Below are positions 21,420 to 32,215 of a DNA stretch of 64,000 bases, in pieces. Position numbers and translations under genes: made by a program. A model generated the notes under the pieces. The model made no database searches. It was not told where the DNA came from and saw nothing but the letters and a program-made list of their open reading frames with translations. Every line of letters begins with the position of its first letter. The first letter of the stretch is position 1. This stretch comes from Magnolia sinica (taxonomy: Eukaryota; Streptophyta; Magnoliopsida; Magnoliales; Magnoliaceae): contig NC_080582.1 in NCBI RefSeq assembly GCF_029962835.1, forward strand, positions 70,304,177-70,368,176, read 5' to 3'.

Positions 21420-21790
21420 AAGATGCTAGTGGGCCTTAAGTATATGTGAAATCTACTCCAACCATTAGTTATTTAATCTAACATTAGGCCTATGGCAAAA
21501 GAAAAAAGCCAACCCATGATTCAAATGATCTAAGCCAAAGGAATCAGTTGGGAGAGATGTGTAATGTTGGTTTTTACAAGTCCTACAATGGAGATTATAA
21601 GAAATTCATTCCAACCATTAGATTCTAGAAAAACATTTAAGCCTAGCGCCCAAGCATCAGGACAATCCATGATTTAGGTGGGTCACACAGGGGAAAATAA
21701 TTTGGTGGGTGACATTGCCGTAAACACTATTTCCAATGGTCCACCTAAATTACAAATAGTTTTTTTTTCTATATATATACTTAAAATTAG
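21420..21790. repeat. Dispersed repeat of unassigned family
   Basis: Contains the AACCCATGATTCAAATG and CCATGATTTAGGTGGGTC motifs and the phrase TCCAACCATTAG twice, resembling 19956-20345. Probably a degraded miniature element. Confidence 0.4.
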
Positions 21791-21904
21791 GTTATGCAAT
21801 TAGTAGTCAGTTTGAAATTTTGGAAATACAGTAAGTTAGGGCCAACACAACTTTTAATTTTTCATAACTTTCTCTCACTACGTCTCTAAAATTGCTTAGT
21901 TTAA

Positions 21905-22435
21905 AAATGCTTTAGAGATGGTCGTAAACTGTCTCTAAACTTTTAGACGGCCCTTGACCGTCTTTAATACTGTCTTAAAAATTTGAATGTCCACAAATCA
22001 TTTAAGATAATCAAAAACCGTCGTTAACTACAGATAAAAGACATCCATTGACCATCTAGAATAAGAGATGGTCTCTGACCGTCTTATATGCAGCCATTTG
22101 AGACGGTCAAAGACCGTCCATATTAGAGACGGTCATTGGCCGTCTCTTACTGGTAATTTGAGACTGTCAATGACCGTCTCAATTGGCCGTCTTTTTTGTA
22201 AAAAATACTGTATTAGGGATGGTTCTTAGCTATCTTCATTTGAGACGGTCAAAGACCGTTTGTATTAGAGACAGTCATTGGCCGTCTTTTATTAGTAATC
22301 TGAGACTGTCAAAGACCGTCTCAATTATAGACGGTCATCGGCCGTCTTTTACTGGTTTAATGAAAAATAGTCTGTATTAGGGATGGTCCTTAGTAATCTC
22401 CATTTGAGACTGTCAAAGACCGTCTCTATTAGATT
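21905..22435. repeat. Left subterminal GACGGTC/GACCGTC repeat block
   Basis: Units such as GAGACGGTCAAAGACCGTC recur in both orientations, spaced roughly 20-60 bp apart. Each is a short palindrome. Subterminal clusters like this bind transposase in known CACTA elements; that function is inferred here. Confidence 0.85.
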
Positions 22436-22815
22436 TTGTATTTTGAAAAGAAAAATTAAAAAGTTATATAACAAAAGTGATATTTTGAAAAAGAAAATTT
22501 AAAAAATTAAACAAAATTGTGAAAAAAATTGACAAATTGTAAAAAATATATATATTTTAAAGAAAAAAACTAATTTTTGTAAAAAAAAATGTTAAATTTA
22601 TTTATAATAAAAATGATATTTAGTTAAAAGAGTAAAAAAAAATATACATTTTGAAAAAAAAAATGTTAAATTTATTTGTGAAAAAAAAAATTACTAAATT
22701 ATTAGGCACATCCACTAATTGAACCTTTAATCGTTATTGGACAATCTAATCAGTTCAAATTGAATAGTAAATAACTTCAGATGTTTAAATCAAATTTCAC
22801 TGAAATTGTTGATCT
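22436..22815. other. AT-rich spacer inside the CACTA-like element
   Basis: A-rich sequence with repeated GAAAAAATTGACAAATT-like and AAATTTATTTATAATAA-like phrases. No coding signal. Confidence 0.6.
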
Positions 22816-22819
22816 CGAA

Positions 22820-24235
22820 CCCGAACCCGATTTCCTAAACTTAAACCTTATCCTATTCTCAATTCCCTAAACCTATAACTAATAATAACCTAAACCTAAA
22901 CCTATATAACATATAACCTAAACCTAAACCTAAAACCTAATGTATTCTCAAATCCCTAAACCTAAACCTACACCTAATCCTAATCTCAACTCACTAACCT
23001 AAACTTAAACCTAAACTTGAAAACCCAAACCTAAACCCGATCCCAAACCCGAACCCGATTTCCTAAACCTAAACCTTATCCTATTCTCAGTTCCCTAAAC
23101 CTATAGCTTATAACCTAAAACTAAACCTAAACCAATAACCTATAACCTAAACCTAAACCTAAAACCTAAATGTATTCTCGAATCCCTAAACCTAAACCTA
23201 CACCTAATCCTAATCTCAACTCCCTAACCTAAACTTAAACCTAAACTTAAAAACCCAAACCTAAACCCGAACCCGAACCCGAACCCGAACCCGATTTCCT
23301 TAACCTAAACATTAACCTATTCTCAATTCTCTAAACCTATAGCTTATAAGCTAAACCTAAACCTAAACCTTAACCTAAACCTAAACCTAAACCTATAACC
23401 TAAATGTATTCTCAGATCCCTAAACCTAAATCTACACCTAATCCTAATCTCAACTCCTTAACATAAACCTAAACCTAAACTTGAAAATCCAAACCTAAAC
23501 CCAATGCCAAACCCGAACCCGATTTCCTAAACCTAAACCTAAACTTGAAAACCCAAACCTAAACCCGATGCCGAACCCGAACCCGATTTCCTAAACATAA
23601 ACCTTGACCTATTCTCAATTCCCTAAACCTTAACCTATAACCTAACTTAAACCTAAACCTATTACCTGCACTTATAACCTAAACCTATAACCTAAACCTA
23701 AGCTTAAAACTTAAACCTAAACCTAAAATCGAAATGTATTCTCAAATCCTTAAACCTAAACTTACGCCTAATTCTAATCTCAACTCCCTAACCTAAACTT
23801 AAACTTAAACTTGAAAACCCAAACCTAAACCCGATCCCGAACCCGGACCCGATTTCCTAAACCTAAACCTTAACCTTAACCTATTCTTAATTCCCTAAAG
23901 CTATAACCTATATATTATAACCTATAACTAAAACCTAAACCTTAACCTAAACCTATAACCTAAACCTAAACCTTAACCAAAACCAAAACCCATAACTTAA
24001 ACCTTAACCTATAACCTATAACTTATAACCTAAACCTATAACCTATAACCTAAAACCTAATCCTAAACCTAAACCTATAACCTATAACCTAAAACCTAAA
24101 TCTAAACCTATAACCTAAATGTATTATCAAATCTTTAAACCTACACCTACACCTAATTCTAATCTCAACTCCCTAACCTAAACCTAAACCTAAACTTGAA
24201 AACCCAAACCTAAACCTGATCTCGAACCCAAACTC
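22820..24235 (+). repeat. Telomere-like CCTAAA array with higher-order period near 230 bp
   Basis: Degenerate CCTAAA/CCCTAAA units dominate. Punctuating phrases recur: CCCGAACCCGATTTCC at about 22820, 23048, 23286, 23512, 23580 and 23845, and AATGTATTCTCAAATCC-like at about 22940, 23168, 23402, 23735 and 24118. Spacings are mainly 226-238 bp with irregular larger steps. It is C-rich on the plus strand and interstitial, so not a chromosome end. Confidence 0.93.
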
Positions 24236-24790
24236 AATTGCTGTAATAATATAGCCCAATCAAATGGCAAGAAATAAGAATGTATCTCTTTTAGCACATG
24301 TCCCTTTTTACAAAGCTTTAATTTTTGTTGTTGTTTCTATTAACTTGAATTGAAACACTTTTTTGCATTATTTGCTTGCATTAGTTTTATTTTAATGATC
24401 AGTTTTATTTTTAAAAAGTGCCCACTTTTTTGGAAGAAGTTTATGCAATTCTTCATGATTCTAAATTATAATATTTTGTTGTTTAATATTTTTTTTTTCA
24501 GATGAAAGACAGAAAATTGTTGCTGATTTTTTTCCTTTTTTTATTTATGATGTTAAACTTGTGTGTATTTATGCGTGGATGAATGTAATGTGGATAAGAT
24601 TGTTTGTGTTTGGATGGATGTAGTTTATGTTTGGATGAATGTAGTTTATGTTGGATTTACGTAGTTTGGGTTTAGATGGATATGAATGTGAATATGATGA
24701 AATATATTATATAATAGGTGTATATCAGGAAGAATACGATGAAATATATTGTAACAGGTATATATTGATCATCTCAAATTTAAAAATATA
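24236..24790. other. AT-rich spacer inside the CACTA-like element
   Basis: T-rich sequence with tandem-like GTAGTTTATGTTTGGATG phrases at 24595-24680. No gene recognised. Confidence 0.55.
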
Positions 24791-24794
24791 CTTT

Positions 24795-25230
24795 GAAGGC
24801 TCATAAGGGATGATCCATGACAGTCCTTTTTAAGGACAGTTTGTGGCCGTCCTTTGAAGGCTCATAAGAGACGGTCCATGACAGTCCTTTTTAAGGACGG
24901 TCCATGACCGTCCTTTTAAAGGACGGTCCATAGCCGTCCATTAAATAGCGATACGAGACGGTCCATGACAGTCCTTTTTAAGGACGGTTCATGACTGTCT
25001 TTTTAAAGGACGGTTCATAGCCATCCTTTGAAGGCTCATTAGAGATGGTCTATGACAGTCCTTTAAAGGCTCATAAGAGACGGTCCATGACCGTCCTTTT
25101 TTCGTCAATAAGAATGACGGTTTTCGACCGTCCTTTAAGTAATACGACACGTCAAAATTTGACGGCCCTTGCGACGGTCCATGACCATCTTTTTTGGTCA
25201 TTTGAGACGGTTTTGGACCGTCCTTTTTTC
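24795..25230. repeat. Right subterminal GACGGTC/GACCGTC repeat block
   Basis: Repeating AAGGACGGTCCATGACCGTC and AGAGACGGTCCATGACAGTC units, denser than on the left. The sequence differs between sides but the heptamer is the same. Confidence 0.85.
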
Positions 25231-25245
25231 ACAATTTTGACAGTG

Positions 25246-25600
25246 CTTCTTCACCAAACATAATCCGTTAAAAGGGACGTTTCAGTGAATATAAAGAATC
25301 AAAGCATGCTACGGCCGGGTATATCATATGCTCCCATTAATTTTGGGGTAAAAACCACAAAAAGAAAAAGAATTATGTGATTCTCGAAAAAAGATGCTAA
25401 TAACTAAACGATCAAAACCACTTAGCAAAGACCCCACAATGCTTTATTCTCCAAGGGAACCATCTTAGATGGATGTAAGGATCTTCCCATTTCGGAGTTT
25501 TTAAAGAATCCATCATAGTTGGGCCCAGCAATCAATAGTCTAGATCATTGAGCTTGATTAAGGATCAGCAATTCATCTACCATCATCGACTCAGATTTGG
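25246..25600. other. Intergenic stretch, nothing recognised
   Basis: No coding, repeat or RNA signal supported. Confidence 0.45.
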
Positions 25601-25604
25601 TAGT

Positions 25605-26135
25605 GGCCCCTCTAGTTCTACTGGGTTGGTACTCGGTACTTTCGATATTGGAAAAGTTCTATGGGCCCTACCATAATGTATGTGTTTTATCCATGCTGTC
25701 CATTCATTTTGTCATCTCAATTTAGGGCATGAGCTAAAAAATGAGGTAGGTATAAAGCTCACATGGACCACACAACAGGAAGCAGCGGTGACAACATTAA
25801 AACCTTCCTAAGACCCACCGTGATGGTTAATTTCCATCCAACCTGTTCAAAGGTCATATATATTTGGATAAAGAACACAAATATCAGCTTGATCCAAAAC
25901 TTTTGTGGCCCATAAGAAGTGTTCAACAGTAGGCATTCAATCCCCACCATTTCCTACTGTGTAGTCCACTTGAGTTTTGGATCTGCCTCAATTTTTGGGT
26001 TCATGCCCAAAAATGAGATGGAAAAATGGATAGACGGTGTGGATAAAACACATACATCATGGTGGGCCTCACATAACTTTGACAAGTGCCGACCATTAAG
26101 GAGCCCTCGGTAGAGGGGTCTACCAAATTGGAGTC
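25605..26135. mobile_element. GGGCCC-type inverted-repeat element
   Basis: Outer ends TTTGGTAGTGGCCCCTCTAG and, on the other strand, TTTGGTAGACCCCTCTACCG. Inner arms TGGGCCCTACCATAATG and ACATCATGGTGGGCCTCAC. The left and right arms pair over about 200 bp. Confidence 0.82.
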
Positions 26136-26389
26136 CCGGCGGTCTAGTGGGGTATGCCCAAGCTACTATCTTTGAAAAATGGACAAAACATCCAAGCAAG
26201 CAAATCAAAAATGGCAAACCAGTCATACTCCGAATTTGAACTCACACGGTCATGCTCATCCCCATAACCAGCACACATGTGGACATGTTTGGATAATCGG
26301 AACGTTCTATATTCAAGATGCCATCATTAATGACTTGCGGTCAGCAATTACCTATGGCTGATAACAACAATAAAGTGAAACTGTTACTG

Positions 26390-26700
26390 AGGGGCGCTGC
26401 CATCCTTCATCTTTTGGGAGATCTGCATAGCCCATAATGCCAGCAGGTTTGCAGGTACAAAAATTCAGTTGGGACTGTATTGCAAGTTAGAAGTGTTTGG
26501 CAGGAATCTTCATTGACCCTTCCAAGCTGAATGTGGATGGCTCCTCCAACCAGAAGCCAAGGTCCGAAGGAGGTGTTGGCTGTTGCATGAATGAAAATGG
26601 GGTGGGAAGTGACTCATCACTTTTGGTGGTCAAGGAAATTCTATCTGGCTTGTCGCAGTGTTGGTGGATGGAAATTTGGGAGTGCACCGCGCATATTCTG
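26390..26700 (+). pseudogene. LINE RNase H-region fragment
   Basis: Plus-strand frames read FIFWEICIAHNASRF, like the linker after the LINE zinc-binding domain, then after a stop PSKLNVDGSSNQKP and EGGVG, the start of the RNase H domain of plant LINEs (conserved LNVDGS). Two frames are needed, and the rest of the element is absent on both sides. Confidence 0.65.
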
Positions 26701-27035
26701 CCAGGCTGTGACCTAGCGTCATTCTATTGCTCCACCGGATGCTCGTCAGAAAGGGCCAATACCAATTTTCAAAAGGCTGAGAGTATGTTCTCATTTGTGT
26801 CTAACGGGCGAATGAAATGACGCTACATCATAGCCTCAGAGAACTCAGAATTACTGTACTCTGACCGAATGATAAACGGAATGCAATGTTCCACATATTT
26901 TATAGGAAAGCAATGAGCTAGTATACGAAAGATCTATGGTGAATGACCTAAGGAAGTTGGTCTTGTAAATTCCAATGTTCTTCTTATGGTGGATGCGGAT
27001 TGTGTGGTAGGTAAACCCAACACTAGGTAGCTAAC
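26700..27035. other. Intergenic stretch, nothing recognised
   Basis: Possible continuation of the LINE relic up to about 26820. No other feature supported. Confidence 0.4.
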
Positions 27036-27039
27036 GTGG

Positions 27040-27225
27040 TGTAAGGACTTAGTGAGGCCCACCAAGATATGTGTTTTATCAACGTTGTCCATCCATTTTG
27101 CCAGCTCATTGTAGGGCATGAACCCAAATTAGAAGCATGTCCAAAAATCAAGTGGACCATACACGAACTATGCAAATAGTGACTTCCACCATTGAAATGT
27201 TCCTAGGACTACAAGGATGTTTATT
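27040..27225. mobile_element. Left-half fragment of a GGGCCC-type element
   Basis: GTGAGGCCCACCAAGATATG, then CCATCCATTTTGCCAGCTC and the central TGTTTATTTGG. The right arm is missing. Confidence 0.65.
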
Positions 27226-27231
27226 TGGGAA

Positions 27232-27650
27232 GCGGTTTGCATACTAAGTAAACTTTGTATGACCCACAATGATGTATGCATCTATCCATGTCATCCATCT
27301 ATTTTTACCAGCTCATTTTAGGGCATGAGCCCAAAATTGAAGCATATCCATAACTCAAGCAGACCACACCACTAGAAACAATGAGGAGTGATGTTTATTT
27401 GTCATCGAACATATTCATAAGGTCACGCGGACGTAAATGAAAGGAAAACAAATATTAGCTTGATCCAAAACTTATATAGCCCCAAGAAGTTTTCAATGGT
27501 AAGCATTCAATTCACACAGTTTTTGTAGCGTGGTCCACTTCAACTTTGGATGTGCTTAAATTTTGGGCTCATGCCTTAAAATAATCGGGTAAAATGTATG
27601 GATGGACAGTGGGCCCCACAAAGTTTACCCAATACCCTGTAGCTTAATGA
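27232..27650. mobile_element. GGGCCC-type inverted-repeat element
   Basis: Ends TACTAAGTAAACTTTGTATG and, on the other strand, GGGTAAACTTTGTGGGGCCC. Both family arms and the centre are present, shortened. Confidence 0.75.
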
Positions 27651-27709
27651 TGAATTACTAAATACGCAATCGGCGCCCATTTATTTGTCGACTTGTTCAT
27701 AATGTCACA

Positions 27710-27845
27710 AGCCGGACCTAAATGAGTTTGTCCCACGTCCTAAAACGAGCTGGAAGATGAATGAATGGCATGGATATACAACACTTACATCAAGGTGGGC
27801 TCCATATTCACAACCTGGTCAAACTCGTTCAGGTCCACTTGACTG
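27710..27845. mobile_element. Internally deleted GGGCCC-type element
   Basis: Short derivative with ends CGGACCTAAATGAGTTTGTC and, on the other strand, GTGGACCTGAACGAGTTTGA around the family's right arm (ATGGCATGGATATACAACAC). Confidence 0.6.
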
Positions 27846-27879
27846 AATCCGCATCCCTCATATGATGGCTATGGCCCAC

Positions 27880-28300
27880 CAGAAGGTATCACTGTAGGGC
27901 CCACCTCAATATCAATGTCGTCCATCAGTTGTTCCAGCTTATTTTAGGGTACATTACCAAAAATGAAGTAGATACAACTTTCATGTGGACCACACCACAG
28001 AAAACACTAGTTATAACCAATAAAAACCTTATGTGGGCCACGAAAGTTTTGGATCAAGTTAATATTTATTTTTTTCCCTTTCATCCATGTCTTTGTAACC
28101 TTATCAACAGGTTGGATGATCAAAAAACATTACGGTACGACCCTAGGAAGATTTTAATAGTAGGCATTCAGCAATCACTCCACTGTTTGATGTGTTATAG
28201 TCTACCTAAAATTTTTATATGCTTCATTTTCTGTACTATACCCTACAGATGGACAGCATGGATATACAATTCATAGATTGAGGAGGGCCCAACAGTCAGG
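27880..28300. mobile_element. GGGCCC-type inverted-repeat element
   Basis: GTAGGGCCCACCTCAATATC on the left and AGATTGAGGAGGGCCCAAC on the right, with the central TTTTGGATCAAGTTAATATT. Confidence 0.75.
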
Positions 28301-28843
28301 TTCTCAACCACTCACAATGAAAAACCAAATTATGTAGGAAAAAAAAAGAAAAAAAGAAGCTAAGAATCCAAGTTCAACTCCACAATCAATGGTTCCTCAT
28401 TGTGGTGTTTCTGAAAACATCTCACCTACAGTTGAACTGAAAAACCTAAGGGCGATGGGCTAGCTGCCCAGACCTACTACCTTTTGCCATAGCCCAACCT
28501 AGGCTTGGTGTTATGATCTGTTTAAGAACCTAGCTTGGCCAATGGAAAGGACTATGAATGGCTGATTGGTCAGATTTTTAACATTTATTACCTTTTCCGT
28601 GGCCAGACCTAACCCTAATGAGGTTGAAAATGCCCTTTTCCCTCTTTGTAAAAAAATAAAATAAAATTCCATAATAAAATAAAATAAAATCTTTTCCAAG
28701 AGAATGGTTGCATGACAATACAGAAATCCATACACAGCACTTCCTCCTTAATAAAGTAGGTATGAAGTGAAACAGTAACAGAAACACATACACAACTTCC
28801 ACCGTGAATGAAAGCAATATATATTAATTCTACTTGGAATGAG
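28301..28843. other. Intergenic stretch, low complexity
   Basis: Contains an AATAAAATAAAAT-rich region near 28655-28690 and a stretch with GCTTGGCCAATGGAAAGG. No gene supported. Confidence 0.45.
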
Positions 28844-28854
28844 AAGAGCCTTTT

Positions 28855-28972
28855 TGAAAAAAAAATAAATTTACGCGCACACACACACTCACACCATAGT
28901 GGAATTTCACCACCTATGGATACTCGAACCCCTGACCGGGTGTTGAAACTCCAGAGAGTCTACCACCCGAGC
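28855..28972 (-). mobile_element. tRNA-derived SINE, minus strand
   Basis: Minus strand: A-box-like GCTCGGGTGGTAGAC, B-box-like GGGGTTCGAGTATCC, a TGTGAGTGTGTGTGTGCG 3' region and a T-rich tail. Candidate target duplication AAGAGCC(T/A)TTT at 28844-28854 and 28973-28983. Confidence 0.82.
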
Positions 28973-29169
28973 AAGAGCCATTTAGATCTGATATTGATGT
29001 TGGATGCATGGTTTCATAAATAAACCACTCTAACACAAAAAAATACAAAAAATCCAAATTTAAAAGCATAAAAATATCTCAAATAAACACAGAAATTCTT
29101 AAATAAAAAAAATAAAAAAAACTAAAACACTATTTACACTAACTTAAAATAAAGAAATAAAAATTAGAC

Positions 29170-29847
29170 TTATAGTTTGAGAGATGTGTCCAAGCTATTC
29201 TCCATGTGGTTAGCTTTCACATTGCTACCAGCAGCCCACCAGTAGCCACTGCTTGGCTCTTCTTGAGACATCATCTTCGGATCTAAAATCGAAAGATTGC
29301 AACCACTATCAAACCTAGCAGCCCCACCGATTAATGACTCTTTAATACTACCACCATTCAATCTACCGATCACGGGCTGGTGGTCCATGTTCGATCCAAA
29401 CCGTCCAAAATGTCCATATGGAAATCCAATATATGGTTTATGAATCATTGAGTGCACTTGAATGCCAAGCGATCTATTAAAAGAACCATGTAGAGGAAAA
29501 GCCTTCATGTTTGATAATTGATGTGGGTAGTGAGTCGCAATGCGTTTTCCCCGTTTCTCGAGCGTTCGTTCATGCTTGTGAGCGTTCTGATGACCGCCGA
29601 GCGCCTGGGAACTATCGAATTTTCTCTTACAATAATGACATGAAAATACCCTTGGCTCCACTTCTGTGGTCCGCTTGAACTGTTCTGATCGATCCACATC
29701 GAAACGATCTAATAAATTGAGTTCTACAATCGACCCACGATCCAAATCATCACTAGAAAGATACACATCAAGTGAAGCAAGCTGTTGATCTCCTTCTCTT
29801 TGATCTTCCTTCTTCTCCTGCTTTGAACTTGTAGCATGTTCTTCCAT
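29170..29847 (-). CDS. C2H2 zinc-finger transcription factor, EAR-type repressor
   Basis: A 225-residue single-finger plant C2H2 protein of the ZFP1/3/4/7-like group, acting in the nucleus as a probable transcriptional repressor. The finger spans about residues 68-90: C70 and C73, then the plant-specific QALGGH at 81-86 (H86) and H90, followed by a basic tail (KHERTLEKRGKR). The C-terminus ends DTSLKL, an EAR-like motif that recruits TOPLESS-type co-repressors in the family; a second leucine patch, VELNLL, lies at 41-46. The N-terminus is acidic with LDVYLSSDD. Start is ATG 29845-29847 and stop TAA/TAG-type at 29170-29172, with no frame damage. The usual AHKRER after the finger is AHKHER here. 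It is flanked by element debris on both sides. The exact orthologue cannot be named without a tree. Confidence 0.95.
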   Translation of the reverse strand: MEEHATSSKQEKKEDQREGDQQLASLDVYLSSDDLDRGSIVELNLLDRFDVDRSEQFKRTTEVEPRVFSCHYCKRKFDSSQALGGHQNAHKHERTLEKRGKRIATHYPHQLSNMKAFPLHGSFNRSLGIQVHSMIHKPYIGFPYGHFGRFGSNMDHQPVIGRLNGGSIKESLIGGAARFDSGCNLSILDPKMMSQEEPSSGYWWAAGSNVKANHMENSLDTSLKL

Positions 29848-29865
29848 GGGAGATGTGATGTGAGT

Positions 29866-30036
29866 CTAACATAAAAAATTATATTTTTGAAAGATAAGAG
29901 AGATATCTATGAATTTATAAGGAGTTAACAACTACTGCAAAAAAAAATGCTGTATATGGAAGAATGTCTTGTTTTAGAAAGAAGTAAGTATTTTAGATAA
30001 AATCAGAAGGAGAGAAAGAAAGATACTTGCACTTAC
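29866..30036 (-). other. Possible 5' UTR intron of the zinc-finger gene
   Basis: Minus-strand donor GTAAGT at 30036-30031 follows CATGCCCT, and acceptor TTATGTTAG ends at 29866, 18 bp before the ATG. Related zinc-finger genes often lack CDS introns, so a leader intron is plausible but unproven. A second donor-like GTAAGA lies at about 30051. Confidence 0.4.
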
Positions 30037-30059
30037 AGGGCATGTCTTACCTTTTGTTT

Positions 30060-30465
30060 CCTTTCCTGGGTTCTCTCTTATCTTCTGAATCCGAACTCCT
30101 GATGAAGATGCACGTTGTCTTGAATATCTGATACTATTGATAGAGAATTCTAAGAGTATGATTTTTTTAAACTTGTGGACATGTGTCTAAATCCATACCG
30201 TCTAAATGATGGGCCCCACTATGGATAGGGTATAACTCGAATGATGCATTGAACGGGTAATACTAACCATTTTTTTCTACTGTCCTATAAGTTGGTAGTT
30301 ATAGAGAGGTTATCGATCAGTGAGAGATTTTGGATTGGGTAAATCAGTAGTGTTACATGATTTGGATGGTTCGGATTGAGGATTGTATGTGAATTCATTT
30401 ATAATTGGTGGGTGAATGTGTACGAAATTACATACTCTTGTAGACTTATGCTGTAATTCCCCCTT
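30060..30465. other. Upstream region of the zinc-finger gene
   Basis: A pyrimidine-rich leader-like stretch (minus-strand purine-poor reading near 30055-30120), then AT-rich promoter-like DNA. No specific site is asserted. Confidence 0.4.
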
Positions 30466-30469
30466 TCAT

Positions 30470-30990
30470 TCTACGATACTCTAGCAGCGTATCAATGTTT
30501 TCTCCAAATAGAAAAGACCGCGGAAGATACGCCCAAAAATGATGGAGATTGAAGCCTCAAGTGGACCACACCAAGCCTACGACCCTATGGCTCATGTCTC
30601 AATCAAAGACCACAAGGTCATGGCTTCGAGCACCCATTGTAGTTTGAGTGTGGGTGTGCGAGTACACGTAATAAAAAAAGGTAAACCACATGAGAGGAAG
30701 GAAGCAGTGGGGATTGAATGTATAACATCTACTTTCCCTAGGGCCACGTAAGTTTTGGATCAAGCTAATATTTACATTTTCCCTTCATCCAATTCTATGT
30801 CACTTCTTGAACAAGTGGATGGCAAATAAACATTATAGTGGGTCATAGGAAGGTTTCAATAGTGGGCTTTATTGTCACCACCACTTCCTGTGGTGTGGTC
30901 CACTTAAGCCTTTACTCTACCTCCTTTTTGGACTCATCACCACGGTGAGCCCCACGAAGCCCGTACGAGAACCGTAGATGTAGATTGCTC
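30470..30990. mobile_element. GGGCCC-type element interrupted by a SINE
   Basis: Left arm AAAAATGATGGAGATTG and AAGTGGACCACACC, centre AGTTTTGGATCAAGCTAATA, right end CACCACGGTGAGCCCCACG. The family phrase is broken at about 30572 and resumes at about 30683. Confidence 0.7.
30573..30682 (+). mobile_element. SINE nested in a GGGCCC-type element
   Basis: A-box-like TGGCTCATGTCTCAATC, B-box-like GGCTTCGAGCACCC, GTGTGGGTGTGCGAG and an A-rich tail, the same order as the 12.8-kb SINE. Flanks ACCACACCAAG and ACCACATGAGAG suggest a short duplication of host-element sequence. Confidence 0.6.
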
Positions 30991-31014
30991 GAGCGCAAGT
31001 GTTGTGAATGCGCT

Positions 31015-31395
31015 GCATCCACTTGGTCAGCTCATTTTACCACATGACCCCAAGCTATGCATATCTAAAGCTCAAATGTACCACATCACAGGAAAAAGTA
31101 GGTATATTATTCGAACCGTTAAAAGGTTATTGATGTTTGTCAACTTTACATCTAATATATTTATAAGGTGATTCTAATCCGAAAGAAAGTGAAGACACAA
31201 ATATCAGCTTGATCCAAAAAGTTTTATGGTCTTGAGAAGTCTTTAATGGCAATGTTCAATTCTAACTCTTCGTGGAGGATGATGACTGCCTCATATTTGA
31301 GCTGATGGCCTTAAAATAAACTGTAGAAATAGATATGTGGGATAAATTTAACACATACATCATGGTGATCCAATAGGGCTTAGAATCCACTACAG
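31015..31395. mobile_element. Degraded GGGCCC-type element
   Basis: Arms recognisable by CATCCACTTGGTCAGCTCAT and ACATACATCATGGTGATCC with central ATATCAGCTTGATCCAAAA. Outer ends are lost. Confidence 0.6.
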
Positions 31396-31785
31396 GATGA
31401 AACCCTTTTCCCTTATCATTTTATAGTATGAGCCCAAAACGGAGGGAGATCGAACGGTCTAGTAGATCACATCAAATACTAGCCTTGAGTTGCATTAAAT
31501 GAAAGGAAATCACAAAGTTGCTGTATCCGTGACTATGGTATGACAGTCATGTATTTGTCTGTAAAAATTAGCATTGTAGACAAGTCTGTATAATGCATTT
31601 TTTTTTTTTGATGTCCAAAAATTTATCTCATCAAAGGTGATTTTTAAGATACGGATGTTGATTTTTTTAACAAAAATACCCTTGCCTGTTAGGTAAACCA
31701 GCTGAAAAAAGTAGAGGTATTATCATCTTTTCAAATTTATTAATACAACCAGAAGTCTACTTTGATGATTAAAAGTTTTTAAGGT
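31396..31785. other. Intergenic stretch, nothing recognised
   Basis: AT-rich, with a T run near 31600-31610. No feature supported. Confidence 0.45.
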
Positions 31786-31789
31786 CCAA

Positions 31790-32215
31790 TGGAAAAACGT
31801 GGGTCCTATGTTGGGTCTATAGGACGCAAATTCCTATCTGTTTTTACAGCTCATTTTGGAAACGATCCCAACATTGAAACGGATCCCTAGTTCAACTTAT
31901 TAGTACGTAAAATCTTATATTTGTGTTTTTCCTTCATCGAAGTGTGTGTAATGTTACCCACAGGTTGGAGAGCAAATAAACATTACAGCGGGCCCAAGGA
32001 AGTTTTGAATGGCAGGTGTCAATACCCAATCTTTCTATTGGTGTGGTCAACATAAGATTTGGATATGCATTATTTTTTGACTTATGCATTAAAGTGATAT
32101 GGAAAAAAGGATGAACGGCGTGGATAAGAACCTATACATCACGGTGGGCCCACAGTAACGTATCCACCGACCTCCTTGTTCCCTGGATCCACTGAATCCG
32201 CGTCTATCCTTATCC
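31790..32215. mobile_element. GGGCCC-type element
   Basis: Degraded left arm, centre CAGGTTGGAGAGCAAATAAAC, right arm GGATGAACGGCGTGGATAAG ending CATCACGGTGGGCCCAC and CTGAATCCGCGTC. Confidence 0.65.

Larger units (their letters stand above)
21876..25245. mobile_element. CACTA-like (EnSpm) non-autonomous element with telomere-like core
   Basis: 3370 bp from CACTACGTCTCTAAAATTGC to AAAATTGTGAAAAA read inward from CACTGTC on the other strand. The two ends share CACT, GTC and AAAATTG with small gaps. About 0.5 kb at each end is packed with GACGGTC/GACCGTC palindromes, like the subterminal repeats of CACTA elements. No 3-bp duplication is seen (TCT versus CTT), and no transposase is present. The middle holds an AT-rich stretch and a long CCTAAA array. 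Confidence 0.6.

Noticed and set aside
22820-24235. Possible chromosome end (telomere)
   Set aside because: The array is degenerate, has a higher-order period and is followed by more than 39 kb of ordinary sequence on one side and 22 kb on the other.
21905-25230. CRISPR-like regularly spaced repeats
   Set aside because: The GACGGTC motifs are short palindromes at irregular spacing in both orientations, in a plant genome, typical of subterminal transposon repeats.
28511-28884. Overlapping Phe-rich minus-strand frames
   Set aside because: Low-complexity translation of AATAAAATAAAAT; different frames overlap with no coding bias.
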